From Dactylellina haptotyla (taxonomy: Eukaryota; Ascomycota; Orbiliomycetes; Orbiliales; Orbiliaceae), in assembly GCA_031310005.1 (NCBI GenBank), contig CM062385.1, forward strand, positions 806,001 to 870,000: a stretch of 64,000 bases of DNA, in the 5' to 3' direction. Shown here one piece after another: positions 48,641 through 61,700 of this stretch. Position numbers and translations under genes: made by a program. Numbering within the stretch: position 1 is the first letter of the stretch; each line of letters begins with the position of its first letter. A model generated the notes under the pieces. It did no database searches, had not been told where the DNA came from, and saw only the letters and a program-made list of their open reading frames with translations.

Positions 48641-50421
48641 CTAAACCATATCTTCAACTCTCTCTTTCATATGACCACCCTCGGTCATAGTATCGCCCGA
48701 AGAGGATTTACTCGGCCGATTAGCTAAGGTAGTATCTGACGATGTCTCATCGTCTTCATCGGGGTTACGGTGATGGTGACCGCGCATGGTGTTTCCGTTA
48801 TTCATATTCTCGTCGTCAAAGTCCGCATCGTTGAATGTGGTGAGGTACGATTTCGAACGCTTCGGCTGGGACATTCTCGGTTGAATGGGGCTTCCGATTG
48901 TTGAACCACCCTTGACCCGCCAGCTGGGGACGCGGGACGTTGTAGTATGGTGCCCTTCCTGTTTCGTGGCGAAGCGAGAGAGGAGGAATGGTGAAAGGAC
49001 TAGTTTAAAGGATTTTCCGGTTAGAATGGAATGTACAATTGTGGAGAAATAATATTATCCCGACTGTCTTATTTTTTGAAAAAGTTAAAAGAGAGGTTGT
49101 ATTCATGCATACCTGGAAGTGAGGCACCGAGAGCGTAGAAGAGGATTTCCACATCATTGGTGATTGCGAATGCGGTTTGGGTGTATGCAAGGTCATAGTA
49201 TGCCAACGATGTTCTTGTGCTCCAGACTGAGTAGATGCTGACAATGCTGTTACACGATCGCCATGTTAGCAAATCATATGCTCTTGTAATACTCGCTAGG
49301 AACGGTCGGAAGATCTCATGAGCTCTGTGCTACTTACCAGACAATGGTTCCGAGCAAATTGCCGGAGAATACAATCAAGAGTATCCGTCTTTCCGAAGGC
49401 TGTATTTTCGACCCTCGGATGATGGCCCACGGAATTGCCAGAATACAGATATCAATGGATATACTAACAGCAATCCATGTGAACCTGGGAATATCGATAT
49501 TGAAACAAGTCTGCTGCTTCACAGTGTAATCAAAGTTGCTGATTACGGGCGTGCATTGCAGCAAGTGGCAAAGCGATATACCCAATCCCAAGCTGAAGGT
49601 TATGCACATGAGCACATATATCAACCGCCGCAGTATGAGCATATGGAATGGAACTAGAATTAACGAAAGCCTCGCGGTCAGCCATCTACAGCTCTCAAGA
49701 TGCAAGAGACATATTAAAGAGAAAAACTTTATTTCCTCTCGAAAAAAAACAAAAACAAATGTCAAGCAAGGGGTAACAGATCTGGGGCTAGAATTCAAAA
49801 TCACATACCAATCTGCAGGAGATAGCAACACACGCTAATCTTGATCAACGAGGAAACGATATTGTACCCGATCCATCCCCAAGAGAAGTACCAGAACGGC
49901 AAGACCCATTCGTCGGGGATGTTCTGGTCGTGGAGACCAGAGCCATATCTGTTGGTACCAATTTGGCAGACAAAATGCGGAAATATCAGGAATGCCTGTT
50001 GGGTTAGGCGTATATACAAAGTTAGCCGAAATCAGGTTCGAAATATTGGTTGTTGGTTGGCTCGCAAAATATGTGACCATTCTTGGGAAAGGGTGTGCAT
50101 GACATGCTACGTACACCTGCCGCAACCATCCACTTGTCATCCGCTCTGAAGCGTTTGAGTCGGAAAGCTCTGAGGTATAATCTTGCGATTATGGCGATGA
50201 CTGCAAAACAACTTTGGTTAGATGTTTGTTTGATGATGTTTTTATGCTTAATTCTGCCACTCGTTTGAGAGACGGAGAAAGAAATACTCACGTGAAAGTG
50301 AATTGACGATGATGACTCCAGCAAGTTCCATACGCTGATGCCAGTATGGTACGGGCAAATTTGGATCATATTGCTTCATGGGGTCCGCCCCAGAATCGGG
50401 AATTTCTGAGGTTGCGTTCAT
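48641..50421 (-). CDS. PTH11-like / fungal rhodopsin-fold integral membrane protein
   Basis: Six exons, 50421-50292, 50200-50115, 49995-49809, 49653-49338, 49246-49113 and 48999-48641, give 403 aa. Introns are 91, 119, 155, 91 and 113 nt, all GT-AG and in phase. The order of family landmarks is right: YLRAFRLKRFRADDKWM after TM1-2, GTNRYGSGLHD in the first outer loop, a helix LIKISVCCYLLQI, then LCHLLQCTP, CFNI, an inner loop GSKIQPSERR before GNLLGTIV, and TNDVEILFYALGASLP ending TM7. Seven hydrophobic helices are expected. The C-terminal about 105 residues are polar and acidic. The family includes Magnaporthe PTH11 and many orphan receptors, often clade-specific; there is no CFEM domain here. 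Ligand unknown. Confidence 0.86.
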
Positions 50422-53400
50422 GATGTCGGTGGTCGGTGAGGTGGATATTATTATTGTGTTGACAGACTCCCAAGATGTTGTGTTCGAAGCTGTCAGCAGG
50501 GCTGTATAGGCCAGCGCATGCTCACCGAATGTCGATTTCGGGTCTCGAAAGAAAGAAAGAAACCTAATCGATAATCAATATCGAATGATGTTGGGTTGCT
50601 CGGTGTCTCAGAAGACAGTTATACCTCGATCGAGCGTCGAACACAGCTCTTTTGAAGTTAAAGAATTGAAAAAGAAAATGGTGAATCAAATCGGACGAAG
50701 CTAAGGGAGAAGAAAGAGAGGAGGGCCTCGAGTTTATGATCTCGAAGATGTAATCCGATTACCAACCGCTTAAAAAAGAACCTTGCTCTTTGCAGGCGGT
50801 CTGAATTCTAATCCTTTTTCTACCTCGTAACGGCTACTCCTTGTCAAATGCTGTCAAGCAAGAGTCAAGCGTGGCGTGGGGTTTATCAACAGAAGGCCCT
50901 GCAAACGGGGGGCTCATCGCTCAGGTCTAAATCGAGATAGGGTAGAGGAGAATTTCAAGGTATTTTTCCCTTTTTCTTGTCGCTGTGGGTATCAAGGCAC
51001 AAAAATATGAAAAAAGGGTCGTAGGCAGACACAACGGGATCTCTGCATGCATACGACTTTGTTCATTTCAATAATTCTTCCCTCTGCTCTCTGTTTCTCG
51101 GAAAGCACATGGGATCCGAGATATTGTGGCGGGCCGGCAACTTTGAAAATAAGAAAACAAACGGGAACCCTAGGTCTCGCGGCTCCGAAAGGTATTTGGT
51201 ACACCAGTCTAGCATCAAATTGAGTAAGGAGTGTTGCGTCCATTTTATTTTTATTTGTCTCGGTACTAGATGCCCGCTCTGGGTGATATTTTCGGGGCTT
51301 CTTCTCTCCTATTCGAGTTTTTCAAATTTTTTGACAGGCCTGTATTGTTTTTTTTATATAGCGGGCGGCTTGTGTGGGATTTCCTGATCGTCAGCTTATA
51401 GCTCTGCCTGCTTCGCTAAAGGTAGAAACATGGGCCTTTCGCAGTTGCTTAATTGGTGATGGCTTCGACCCATCGGAACCATAAGAACCCCAGAATCCAA
51501 GACATCGGCCACCCCCCTCATGCGGGCCAAACGAGGTTTGACTGTGTGATTCTTGCATATGACACGCGTGGGACGATGGCGAGAGGCGGGATCTGCAGTT
51601 CAAACCTTTAGGGTTCCATGAGGAGATGTAGGAACCAGATGGTCGATGCCCGACAGGTCCATCGGGCTCGGGAGGCGTACACCGCGCGGAGAGTAATAGG
51701 CGTGATGTATTATGCATATGTTCCCCGCTTTCGTGCATGCTTAGAGAGAAGCCTGATAATATTTTTTGGTAGCGGGCTTGCACAACGGCGACATGCACGA
51801 TCTCTAGAACAAAAACCCTTTCCATTGCATACGTTAAAATCCACATGGCGGTCGCAGTTATCGCATCGAATATCCACGATGAGTTCATTCTCTCCATCAG
51901 AGGTTTGAGGCACCGTTTGAAATATTTTAAGGGACCATAAGTGGAACGGGCGGAATATACCGTAACTAGGAAAATGATCGCCAACAACTACCCTTCTGGC
52001 ACCGAAAACTTCATAGTAATAATTCTTGAGATTGCATCGATTGGTATTCAGACAAGACTGGGCGCATACGCATCTGCATTCCCCTCTCTATCGCAGACGA
52101 ACATCAGTCCATTTCCCCTCATTTCCACAATGTCGATGCTAACCGCCTACCAAGGTACACAATACTTCGGTAATCAAGGGGACAACAGACCTTTGGATAT
52201 GTCTCTCGTTTGCATTGGTGGGATATCGATACAGCTCCAGAGCCAAAGCCACACCTTCCGTGTAGGGAAAGCTCAGCGGACGTACCAAGGTTTTGCGAGG
52301 AGGGCTGCCTAAGAGTGTTTTAGTCTTCGACACGATATCTGTGTTTCTGATAAGAAGGTTTCTGCTTATCATCTCTTCGATTGTGGTCACGGCGGCGGCC
52401 ATTCTACGACATCAGAGCATGGCGCATTGCATTGGCTATGGATTGATCATCGTCCGTCTTCCTTTTCTCCGGCAGCTCTTATTCCGGGTTTGAATATGGT
52501 GATATCAACATTGTGACCCCCTCGAAGTGGGGTGTCGGTTCCACGCAACACATTTGCATTCTAGAAAACTTGGTGTGCTGGTTTCGATGTCGCCTTGCTA
52601 GCCGACCTGAGACATCCCACGCCACCACGTTTTGTGTTGCGAGATTGAGCAGCCTGGAGGCCCAAGTACGGGGTAACAGCTTCCCTTGACGGGAGCGATT
52701 GCTTGTTTGGACCGTTGGCGATAGGGGCAAATGTGATTTGGAGATAAAGGAGGCTGTTGACCATCGAACTGAACCTGAGGAGGCGGCCGTATCAGGTATC
52801 CTGACTAAGGGATCGAGAACCTCTCGAATACGTTTCTACCGTCATGGCGCCGAGGTGTCAATCAAATTGGGATAAGGGGGCAAAGTTGTCGCGGATAGCT
52901 TGCGCGACTGCAACAAACATCTCGGAGTTATGTCATCTGATATGATGGCGTTTCCGGTTTTATTATCATGTGAGAATGAGTTTTTGGCTGGTCTCGACGT
53001 ATGCACGTAGCTATAACGACTTTTGATTAAGTGGAATATATTATATCTATACATTTTCTGGAAATGTCTCTCCCAGTTTTACCCACTCTCAAGTTTTGGA
53101 ACGTCTTGCATCTGCGTTTCTGGATATATAAATTATTTCATTTTCAGCCGCAACGGAATATCCCATTCGCTTCCTTTAACGTCATAAACAAATGTTTCAT
53201 AAAGGGGTTTGGAATATCATAGCAACATATACCACTGATTAGACCAGTTTAAGGTATCCAACTGTATTTGATAGCATGCACCTGTTGCTACGGGGTCTTT
53301 TTAAGTGGTTGAAAATGAAGCTACACGTGTGTGGTGTGTACTATAAATATCTCGGAGAGTGCCGTTCGCTCGTTGGACACACCAAAAGCGCACGGAAGTC

Positions 53401-54186
53401 GCCATCTTGGCTGTTTGGACCAAGCAATGGAAACAAGCTTGAAGGTAAATAGGAGATACAATTACATATCCGTGATAAACCTACAGTGTTATTATTATGA
53501 TATCTGATCCTTCGTGCTTCGCGGCTGGTTTACGAGACAAATCTGATCCAGGAGCACCGAACAGCTCAAAAGACTTTGGTATTAAATTTGCTCTGGGTCG
53601 CAGAACTGAGTTTCCTGCAAATCCGCAATATAATTCTAGCCTGAGGTTTTTTTGACGTATGTTGAATTCTAGCTTCTGCGAATACGAACTGTATAATGTT
53701 TTCAACTATGTTGTTTGAACTTAAGGTTAAGCTAGGAAGGGCTCTATTATGTGTTATAAATCCCGCGTGTGTATCCGCATATCGTAGGGAGGCTTGGAAG
53801 GATTGCTTTTTATTTTGGTCCGGATCATGTGTATACGTACGTTTAGTGTCTAGATATCTAGGACGCGATATATTTCTCGGCGGCACTAGTGTGTATTTCG
53901 ACCACAGCTCAATACGCAATAATGGGTCAACCAACTCGCGTCTATTCCTGTCAAGGCAATTTCTAGGCGCATTTCAGTGTCACCTAAGAAACGGCTGAGT
54001 ATATATCGTCTTTGTGTAAACAAAATTTGAACGTGACCAGTTTATGGCTATGTTGTGAAATGTGTGTTTTCGCATATAAAATAATAGATATCTAGATTTG
54101 AAGATTTATTAAAGAGCATCATGGAAGCGGGATTTGTGGTGAACCTTTTCTTTCTGTTAGCACATCATATCAATTAATTCATCGCG
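50422..54186. other. Gene-free spacer
   Basis: A 3.8-kb stretch between the receptor promoter and the damaged secreted-protein gene. Minus-strand frames at 51391-51987 and 52139-52402 are moderately long but show no domain, splice pattern or bias that I trust. Otherwise nothing is seen. Confidence 0.5.
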
Positions 54187-55474
54187 ATGATATTTTACAA
54201 AAGACTTATTTTGCCCAGCTTCCTGGCCGTTCTGCTAGTAGCCGCGTCGCAGCTCTGTGCTGGCGCGGACGACTGCAGTCGAGAAGTCCAGATATCCCAA
54301 CAATGTTCAACGCGTTCGACCAGCACACGACCCACAGTGGTCCCAACTACAGTGAGCACGCAGCTAACAACAGAATGGCGAACTTTTACGACTATAAAGA
54401 CAATTAGTATTAGCACTGTGAAGACACGAGGGACTAGTACAAAGACCATCACCGTTCACCCTACCTCAACGTTGACCTATCTCACAGTGACAAACATTTC
54501 AACAGATATACCTCGACTACTAGTAGGTCAATGTTTTACACTCTGTATACCAAGACAACTGCCTACTACAGTACATATACTACTATAGTTACTCTCCCAC
54601 GCACAACTGTGCAACCCCTCCTGGATTTGTGGGGGTTAATCAGGACCCAGCCAATACTTTACTTGGAAGTTTGAAAAAGAAACGCCGTGAAGCGAGTCCT
54701 TTTCTTGAACCGTCCTCAATTGTGATATCCAAATGTGCCGCTGGACCTCAGTACCCGGCTGAAGTCTTTTGTGTAAAGGCAGTGAAATTTACAATTACAG
54801 CTACCTCCACGACAAGTGCGAGAACAACAATCACTGTGCCGAGTTACACCTCTACCACGACCGTAACCCAACCTCCAACTTATTGGGTCCACTATACACC
54901 AAAAGGCGCACCGACCTTCCATTGGACGGATAGACTGATAACCAATATCGGTCCCAGCCTTACCACAACCCTCGCCGTTACCGAAAGTATCTTCTTAACC
55001 ACCGTAACAACGTACGCGCCGCGAGAAACCTTCTATGCCGCCTGTGACGCTCGAAATAGAGCTCCAACCCCTTATGACCGGGGAGATTTTCGGTATAACA
55101 TCATGCCATTAAGTGTTGGCGGGCCCACCATCAAATTCAGAACCAATGGTTCGGACTACGACTGCTGTGCCGCCTGTCAGGCTCGATCAGCAGACAGTGG
55201 CGGATGTATTGGAAGCCTCTGGACATATTTACAAGCTTGGGGGAACCCGTGCCCTTTCCAGCCACCCGAGGAAGAATAATGTACTGAGATGCCTGATTAT
55301 CCTCCGGATATCGGAGAGTGCACTCTATGGCTCAACGGCGGTATCGGTGGATCCAGCTGTCGAGCGCAAATATTTGGACTGGCTAATCCTTACGACGATC
55401 CTCCTCAGGCGGTCAGTAACGGGCCAGCTGTGCTAGTTGGAAATTTGGCCGGTAGCACGTGGACGGGAAGTTAG
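54187..55474 (+). pseudogene. Thr-rich secreted protein with Cys-rich C-terminus, probably broken
   Basis: The N-terminus is a clear signal peptide (basic MIFYKR, hydrophobic core, cleavage near CAGA at about 26). A Thr/Ser-rich stalk follows (STRSTSTRPTVVPTT and similar), then a basic site KKKRRE, more Thr-rich sequence and a Cys-rich module with DCCAACQ that resembles PAN/apple-like modules. A 49-nt intron (54523-54571, donor GTAGGT, acceptor CTACAG) could join the two main frames, giving 347 aa to a TAA at 55277-55279. However, a third frame across 54510-54615 also reads as Thr-rich stalk, and the Cys-rich module continues in frame for 64 codons past the TAA. Two small indels plus a nonsense change therefore explain it well. 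It was probably a wall-anchored or secreted surface protein. Confidence 0.6.
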
Positions 55475-57473
55475 TTAGCTACAGACTCTATAGTTTCCTG
55501 AGTTTCCTGAAGTGTATCGCTATTTTTCGTTATCTTTTACTAGCTGCTAGTTGAAGCAAACTTTTCTCTGTTTAATTTGATTGCCGTCCGTCAAAATACT
55601 CAGCCTTGTTAATCAGTCTTTTAGTTGAAAATCTTTAGAAATCTGAAAAACTTTTTTTCTGGCGGAATCGTCTCATCTTAAGCAAATCACTTGCGTATAG
55701 ATATTGATATGGGATGCTAGTTCCATGATTCCCAGAGGCGGTTCAACCGTGCAAAACAGGAAGGAGAAGCAATCAACATTTCTGTTCCAAGTCAAGACGT
55801 GTGCGGCGCGGTGCTGCTGCGGTTGTTTGTAGTACTTAGCTCCAGTTTAAGCGCTTCCTGACACTTTAGGAACCTGCTCAAAAGGGTAACCAATCGCCCG
55901 TTAACACGCCGAACCGGATAGCAAAACAACACACGGGGATATAAGCAGCGGTGAACAGCCACGATTTCCTCGTTTCGGACAACGGTTAGTCGGCAGACCA
56001 CGAGTTTCGGATTATCCAACATTTACTGGGGGAGGTTAATGGAAGAGAAGAATTAGGAAATTCAGCGAAGCTTTTTGCTAGGCGCAGTTTTGTGGTTCCG
56101 GTTCGCCTATGGCTGTATTTCGTTTCGGAGATCTAGAAAATAACCTTAATTCCTGGATCCATGCTGTGGATCGATCACAGCGGCAGTGCCAGCGTACTAG
56201 CATGGGCATATGTCGTGCTTTTACTTCAAGGCTAGCAGATCAGAGACCCACTATCGATTCGAATGATCTCACAAGGCCCAGAGTTCCGCCTACCGAATGT
56301 CTCCCATCCGGTTTCATTTGCTCTTTTTGCTAATACTTTCCGTTTTTAAGAAGCTGGTGTTGAGATGGAGAACTCATGCGAAAGTTTGGCGCAGCAAATG
56401 AGTTGTTCGCTTGCTTTAAAGAGGATCGTGACCTTCATGGCATTTTTTGAGGCTTGGCGGGTTAGATATTTGTTCCTGGTACATCGTGGCGACATAGCCA
56501 TAGGCTTCTTTGCGACGGCAGATTTATATGGTAGACTTCGATGGGTAAATTTTGGCAAGTCTATTTTTTTTGCAAATCTATTGATGCCTGCATGAATGGG
56601 ATTTTTTAGTGGCGAGGTTTGATTGTCTATCACGTTTGCTATTATAATTTTAGCGAAAAGTGGGGAACGGCTCATATGTGTGCAAACGGTCGAAATATAT
56701 ATCCGAAAAACAGCAGGTTAGATATATAGAGAGGGCACGAGAGACGGGACGGGTGGAATGACCATTATTTGGAGGGGTTTCCTTTGAATAGTATTTTTAA
56801 AGCATGCGTGTTTTATTTGGAAATATATGTTTCCTTTGGGTGCGGTGAGCATGCACTCCGTGTATGTGATAATGTCCTGTGAAATCTATAGATATCTACG
56901 GGACACGTGAACGAAATAAAGGATCCATGGTAGACCGTTCGAACCCGATTTGTAGTTTTAGGGAAATCACAATTTGCATTACTAAATCTAAAAAACAAAT
57001 AAAAACTATTGGTAAAAAGTTCGGTGGATTAAGAAGTTGAGCTTGCTCGGCAAGGTCTTCGAGGAAGTGAAAATAAGAAAACAAACAACAATGGCAAAGT
57101 TTGGATTTAGCGAAGCATATCCAGAAAAACAAAAAAACAAAAAAAAAACTCCAACCCAGAACAACATCCTATCACTAACCAGCCTCCCTTAGAGCAATAT
57201 AGGCGCTAAGGCTGATATTTGCAACAAGCAAGATCTGGTAAGAGCAGAACAGCAACAAAGACAACTGAATGATATGCAAGCAATAGACAACGGAAAGCAT
57301 GGGGAAAAATCAGAAACAAAGAAAATACCAAACCCTAGTACACCGGATTGTGAATGCCGCAAAAGAAAAGAAAAATGAAAATGAAGAAAGGTATAACTCC
57401 GCCCGGAGTAATGCTGCGCACGCAAGGGTATACATAGTTCATGGGTATCGACTATCTCGATACAGTTCCAACA
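55475..57473. other. Gene-free spacer
   Basis: A 2.0-kb stretch, AT-rich towards 57100. It holds the 3' ends of the secreted pseudogene and of the SWIM gene, which converge. No supported gene. Confidence 0.6.
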
Positions 57474-58721
57474 CTAACTTCGTTCGATGTCGTAGCAGAG
57501 TGTGTCGAACTCGTTTGCGAATTCCTCGGAGGCCGATCGGTGGATCGTCTGACGGTAGCTCATCAAGCGGGGCAGATAGTCCCTCCCCGCTCTAGGTATT
57601 CTTCTCATGGCGGAAATAGCAAAGTGATTGTAGTCCTCAGAATAGGTCCTGATCAGCCGTGTGAAAAGATTGCCTTCTCTTGCGGTTTCCCCAAACACCT
57701 CGACATAACGTGGCCTGTAGTGGATATCTGGAGTTTCAAGGTCCATCTCGATAACTGTTTCGAGCATTGTCATGAGGAGACCGAAAGCTCGTAGTTGGGT
57801 ATCTTCGGATAACTCCTCGCGCTGCCAGATGGCATTTTCGATATCGTAGACGTATCGTCGCAGCCTGTTTGACACCCAAACAACATTCGGGGCGGTAATG
57901 TTATCAGGGTGGGTGTCGTCGTCTCTGTAGTCCAGGCGAGGCTGTCCAGTCTTGGTGTAGTTTATCCATCGTCGGAAGGTATCATCGATTTGGCGGCCGA
58001 GTCTCCTGAAGTAAGATTTCGTGGACGGATCTATAGGGGCTTCTTCTCGGAGGTCAGCGAAAAATCGGGGCTTCGAAATAGCTAATCGGTAAACCGCACC
58101 TCTGAGTGATGGGGAGGTAGACAGATAATCATCTGTGTATTGGCTGGATGGGTAATCGACGACCCCATCAAGGTGCTGAAGCATATCTCGAGTTTGAGCC
58201 GGTTTACCCCAATCTGCGGACCCCGAGAAGACCCAGTCGTTTGCGTGTGCAAGCTCAGCGAGGCCAGCTGCTCGAATTTGATAATAAGGTGCTGTATGGG
58301 ACCTGAGACCGTGCCCGTCGTATCGAAGAGGAAGCGAACGCTCAGGACCGTCTGTCTCTTCGTCACGGTAGTTGAGAAGATTATCTAGAACCCAGAAGAT
58401 ATGACGGCATGCCCTTTGCGAGTCCACAAAAGCGGGACAAGTGCAAGTTGGATACTCGTATTTTGAACCTTCTGGGCCTATCCAAACTTTCGATTTCTGA
58501 GGCTCTAAGAAGTGGTCTTCCTGGCGGTAAGCAGGAACTAAATTGAAAGAGAAGTGGTTTCCTTCTTTGCAGGTAACATGGTACATCGATTTAATTCCAT
58601 CTTTAGCCCATGCCCACTGGTCCTTGGTAAGCCATTTGTTGTTATAATTCGCAGCTCTTCCTTGAAGGATTCGAATAGGACTGCTTTGGCGGCCGCGGCC
58701 AATCGAGGATGAACTCGCCAT
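57474..58721 (-). CDS. SWIM zinc-finger protein
   Basis: A single-exon protein of 415 aa. The one recognisable domain is a SWIM finger at about 90-112 with Cys93, Cys95, Cys105 and His107 (pattern CxC-x9-CxH, followed by IFWVLDNLL). SWIM fingers bind zinc and are found in proteins that contact DNA or other proteins, including MULE-type transposases, ubiquitin ligases and the Shu-complex protein Shu2/SWS1. No transposase catalytic core, RING or SWI/SNF domain is present. Residues 150-415 are mostly helical and charged, with no family I can name. The ATG at 58721 follows an AT-rich leader. It may be one of an expanded fungal family of stand-alone SWIM proteins; function unknown. Confidence 0.78.
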   Translation of the reverse strand: MASSSSIGRGRQSSPIRILQGRAANYNNKWLTKDQWAWAKDGIKSMYHVTCKEGNHFSFNLVPAYRQEDHFLEPQKSKVWIGPEGSKYEYPTCTCPAFVDSQRACRHIFWVLDNLLNYRDEETDGPERSLPLRYDGHGLRSHTAPYYQIRAAGLAELAHANDWVFSGSADWGKPAQTRDMLQHLDGVVDYPSSQYTDDYLSTSPSLRGAVYRLAISKPRFFADLREEAPIDPSTKSYFRRLGRQIDDTFRRWINYTKTGQPRLDYRDDDTHPDNITAPNVVWVSNRLRRYVYDIENAIWQREELSEDTQLRAFGLLMTMLETVIEMDLETPDIHYRPRYVEVFGETAREGNLFTRLIRTYSEDYNHFAISAMRRIPRAGRDYLPRLMSYRQTIHRSASEEFANEFDTLCYDIERS

Positions 58722-61700
58722 TTGGTGATAAGACTAAGTTGAGTTACAATATATGAGATAGCTTGTGTTGGAAGGTGATAAAGATGGTCTCGAGGGAGTT
58801 TAGAAGAGAAAGAAGAGTCCTTGATGTCTATTGGGTTTATCTAAATACTGAAATGTTGATTGTCCTGATTTGATACAAAAAAGACAGGATGAATAAAAGA
58901 GACAACATCTATTAAATAAAGAAAGCCATTGTTTCAACGGAGACAATCAAATCGTTGACGACGGTAAGGCCTGCCCGGTACAGCCTGCTTTTACCACGCC
59001 GCCATTCAGGGACATCATAGGCTTGATTCCTTGATTGAATAGATAAAACGTTATCGTCCAATAGGATTGAGGGATCTGAACGATCCAAAGTGTCATTTCG
59101 CGACCCTTGAGCTCGCCCATTGTTGGAGATGCCGATTTGTGATGCACTGAATGATGGGATGTGGCTATGATAGAATGGAATCTATGGGTCAGTCAAGCAG
59201 GCAGATTCCCGTTTGGACATAGGATACGGCCTGGGATGGCTTCGGGCACGGCTATGAGCGACCCAGGGCAAAGGGACCCAGTGATACCGTCAATTTCCGG
59301 ATTAGGAAAATTAACTTTCTCTAGAAAGATTCTAACTGGAAGATTTTCCAGTCACAAATACGCTAGCCTCAAGGATTGTCTTCAACAGCTCTTGGGGCTT
59401 TGAGAACTTCAGAATGAACGAGTCTTAGCATCTCGTTGTCGTGCCACATGCACATGGATGGGGTGGCCAGGCTTCCTTGCCTTTGGGTAAAGAAATTGTA
59501 TGGTGGGGCAGAGGGCGAAAAATGTGTTGTGCAAGTTGTAGCTTTGTACCAATTGGGACTAGAAACAATACCTCTTGAAACCTGCGACGAAAAAATAACG
59601 TTGACTGCTGTGACGGCGGGACCGCATAGATCGAATCAGCCTGAGAGGGGAGCCTGCGATTCCTTGCACTAGAAAGTTTCGCACAATACTAATCTCGAAC
59701 TGTTGTTGCTTTTTCTCCATTGGTTTCATGAATCTGGAGCCTCGAATCTGGGTGGACTCGCCAAAGAAGCTTGTTCAAAACGTGTGATGAAGAAAAGTTG
59801 ATTTTCCAATCTGGTAATCCTAGCGACCTCAGGAACGAACACTGCATGTAACGCATAAATTGACAAGGCCTTTAGTCCCATAATTATTGCGCAGCGGCGA
59901 CATCACGAACAAGGGCAAGCTGTGACAGACAACCAAGGCGGCAAGCTATCCATGCCAAAGAACACGGAATTTTTTAACGTGACTTCATGATTCTCGAGGG
60001 ACTTTTCGCACCCCCGGATGGGAGTTCCCCACTATTTACTGAGCTATTGAAGCTCCAAGCTGTTCTGGTCTGAAGATGCTGCGGCGAGTTTACAAGCTAG
60101 GAAAAGAAAATAAAAAACAAAAACCGGTATCTATGGAAATTCGCCTGTCAACATCCTCACTTTTCCTTCATTGCCTGGTTGATCTCTACAACCAGTGTGG
60201 AAAAATCAATTTCTGGCCTACACCACACACAACAGCCATGCTTTTCCCAGGTCTCCACTTCGCTGCTCCCATGCGGCAAAACTACATACCCATATATCCC
60301 CCCTTCATCCAGGTCCTCTGAGCAGCTGCTGTCACCTAATTCCACTGCGCGAGGCGGAAAGTCAACTCTATAGCTCCAAACATCAATGCATGCTCGCTTC
60401 GTCCTTCCTGGTTCCCGACAAAGGAATTTATTTTAAGCCTGAACTTGGGGAAGCGGAAAAGGAAAAAAAAGCAGCCAAGTTTCCAGGCTACCCTCGAGTC
60501 CTGTGATTTCAATTCCCGCATGAGGGGTCCAACATACCCGAAGAGCCTCGTCTACCAGTTGGATATTTAGTTCTATGCACCCACCACACCCACCCGTCCG
60601 CAAGGGCCCTTCGGCGACGCCTGCGCTAATGAGCCGCGTGTGTGTAGCTTCTCTTTTCTAATATGCAATCCTCGACGCCGTTTTCAGCTAGAGTTCGTTC
60701 CAGAATTACTGGTGCCGAAGGGAATGGCCTTTCCTTATTGGCTAGAAGGCCTCCCGGGTGGGCTAGAAGCTCTCTCCCGGTGACCCAAGGATCTAAAATT
60801 TGAAGAAAAGATTGGTGCGGCCACATGCTGCCGCATCTTTAAGCTTTTGAGCTAGTAAGTACATATGGACTCGTCATCGCACTTCGGGGCGAGCGGAGCC
60901 AAGCGTGCAATTTCCCACGGAGTCTGCGAAATTGCTAGGATTGGATCTCGACATATCGTACGTAGTTGTAATCATGGAGAACGTCGAGGGATGACGTTTG
61001 CGGTAGATGCTTGGTACCTGCATATCCTCTAAAAATATTTCATAGTAGTGTGGCCTGCGCCGTATTTACTTGCTTGGAGGATGCAAGCACGGGGATTCCA
61101 TGATAGCAATTGAACTACTGCGCAACGTGCTGCCTGATGGGATCATGCTATCATGAGCTAGGGATATTCCTTTTGCAAATTTTGGGAGAACCATCTATGA
61201 TGCGATCATCACATGCGATCATCAAACCTTGTGGATTTTCCCATTCGCAAATGGGGGTATGAAGGATGCCCCTATGTGCCTTCTGGAGATTGTATCCGAG
61301 GAGCGGCAAGGGAGACGGCAGCTGTATTTCGCGGCAAAACATTAAATTTGCGCAAATTTTTAATATTGATATTGCAAATTTCATTTATCTACATATCCGT
61401 ATAGCTCCTGGTAAGGTTTGGCTTTGATGAAGCCCTTGCCGTATATATCTTTTGATTGGATGGCTGTTCCTATACTAATCTTGTACCTGGTATGGTAGAG
61501 TGGAGCTGTTTGAGATTCTCATGACCTCAACGAGGCAGTTCGATTTGGCCAGTTTGTAATTCTTACGAGGGGCAGCTTTACCATGGTTCGTCATAACTGT
61601 ACGTGCACGTCTGGTGATCCACCTTGTTGAATGAAAGAGAACATTCTGGCATGTGTAAATTCGTTGGCTTGTGGTTTATCCTCTACTGGGTCATTAGAGG

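Noticed and set aside
51391-51987. 198-aa minus-strand open frame
   Set aside because: No domain, no splice logic, and mixed composition; about as expected by chance in a spacer of this size.
52139-52402. 87-aa minus-strand open frame with a protein-like C-terminal half
   Set aside because: Stops soon after on both sides, no family resemblance, no supporting exon nearby.
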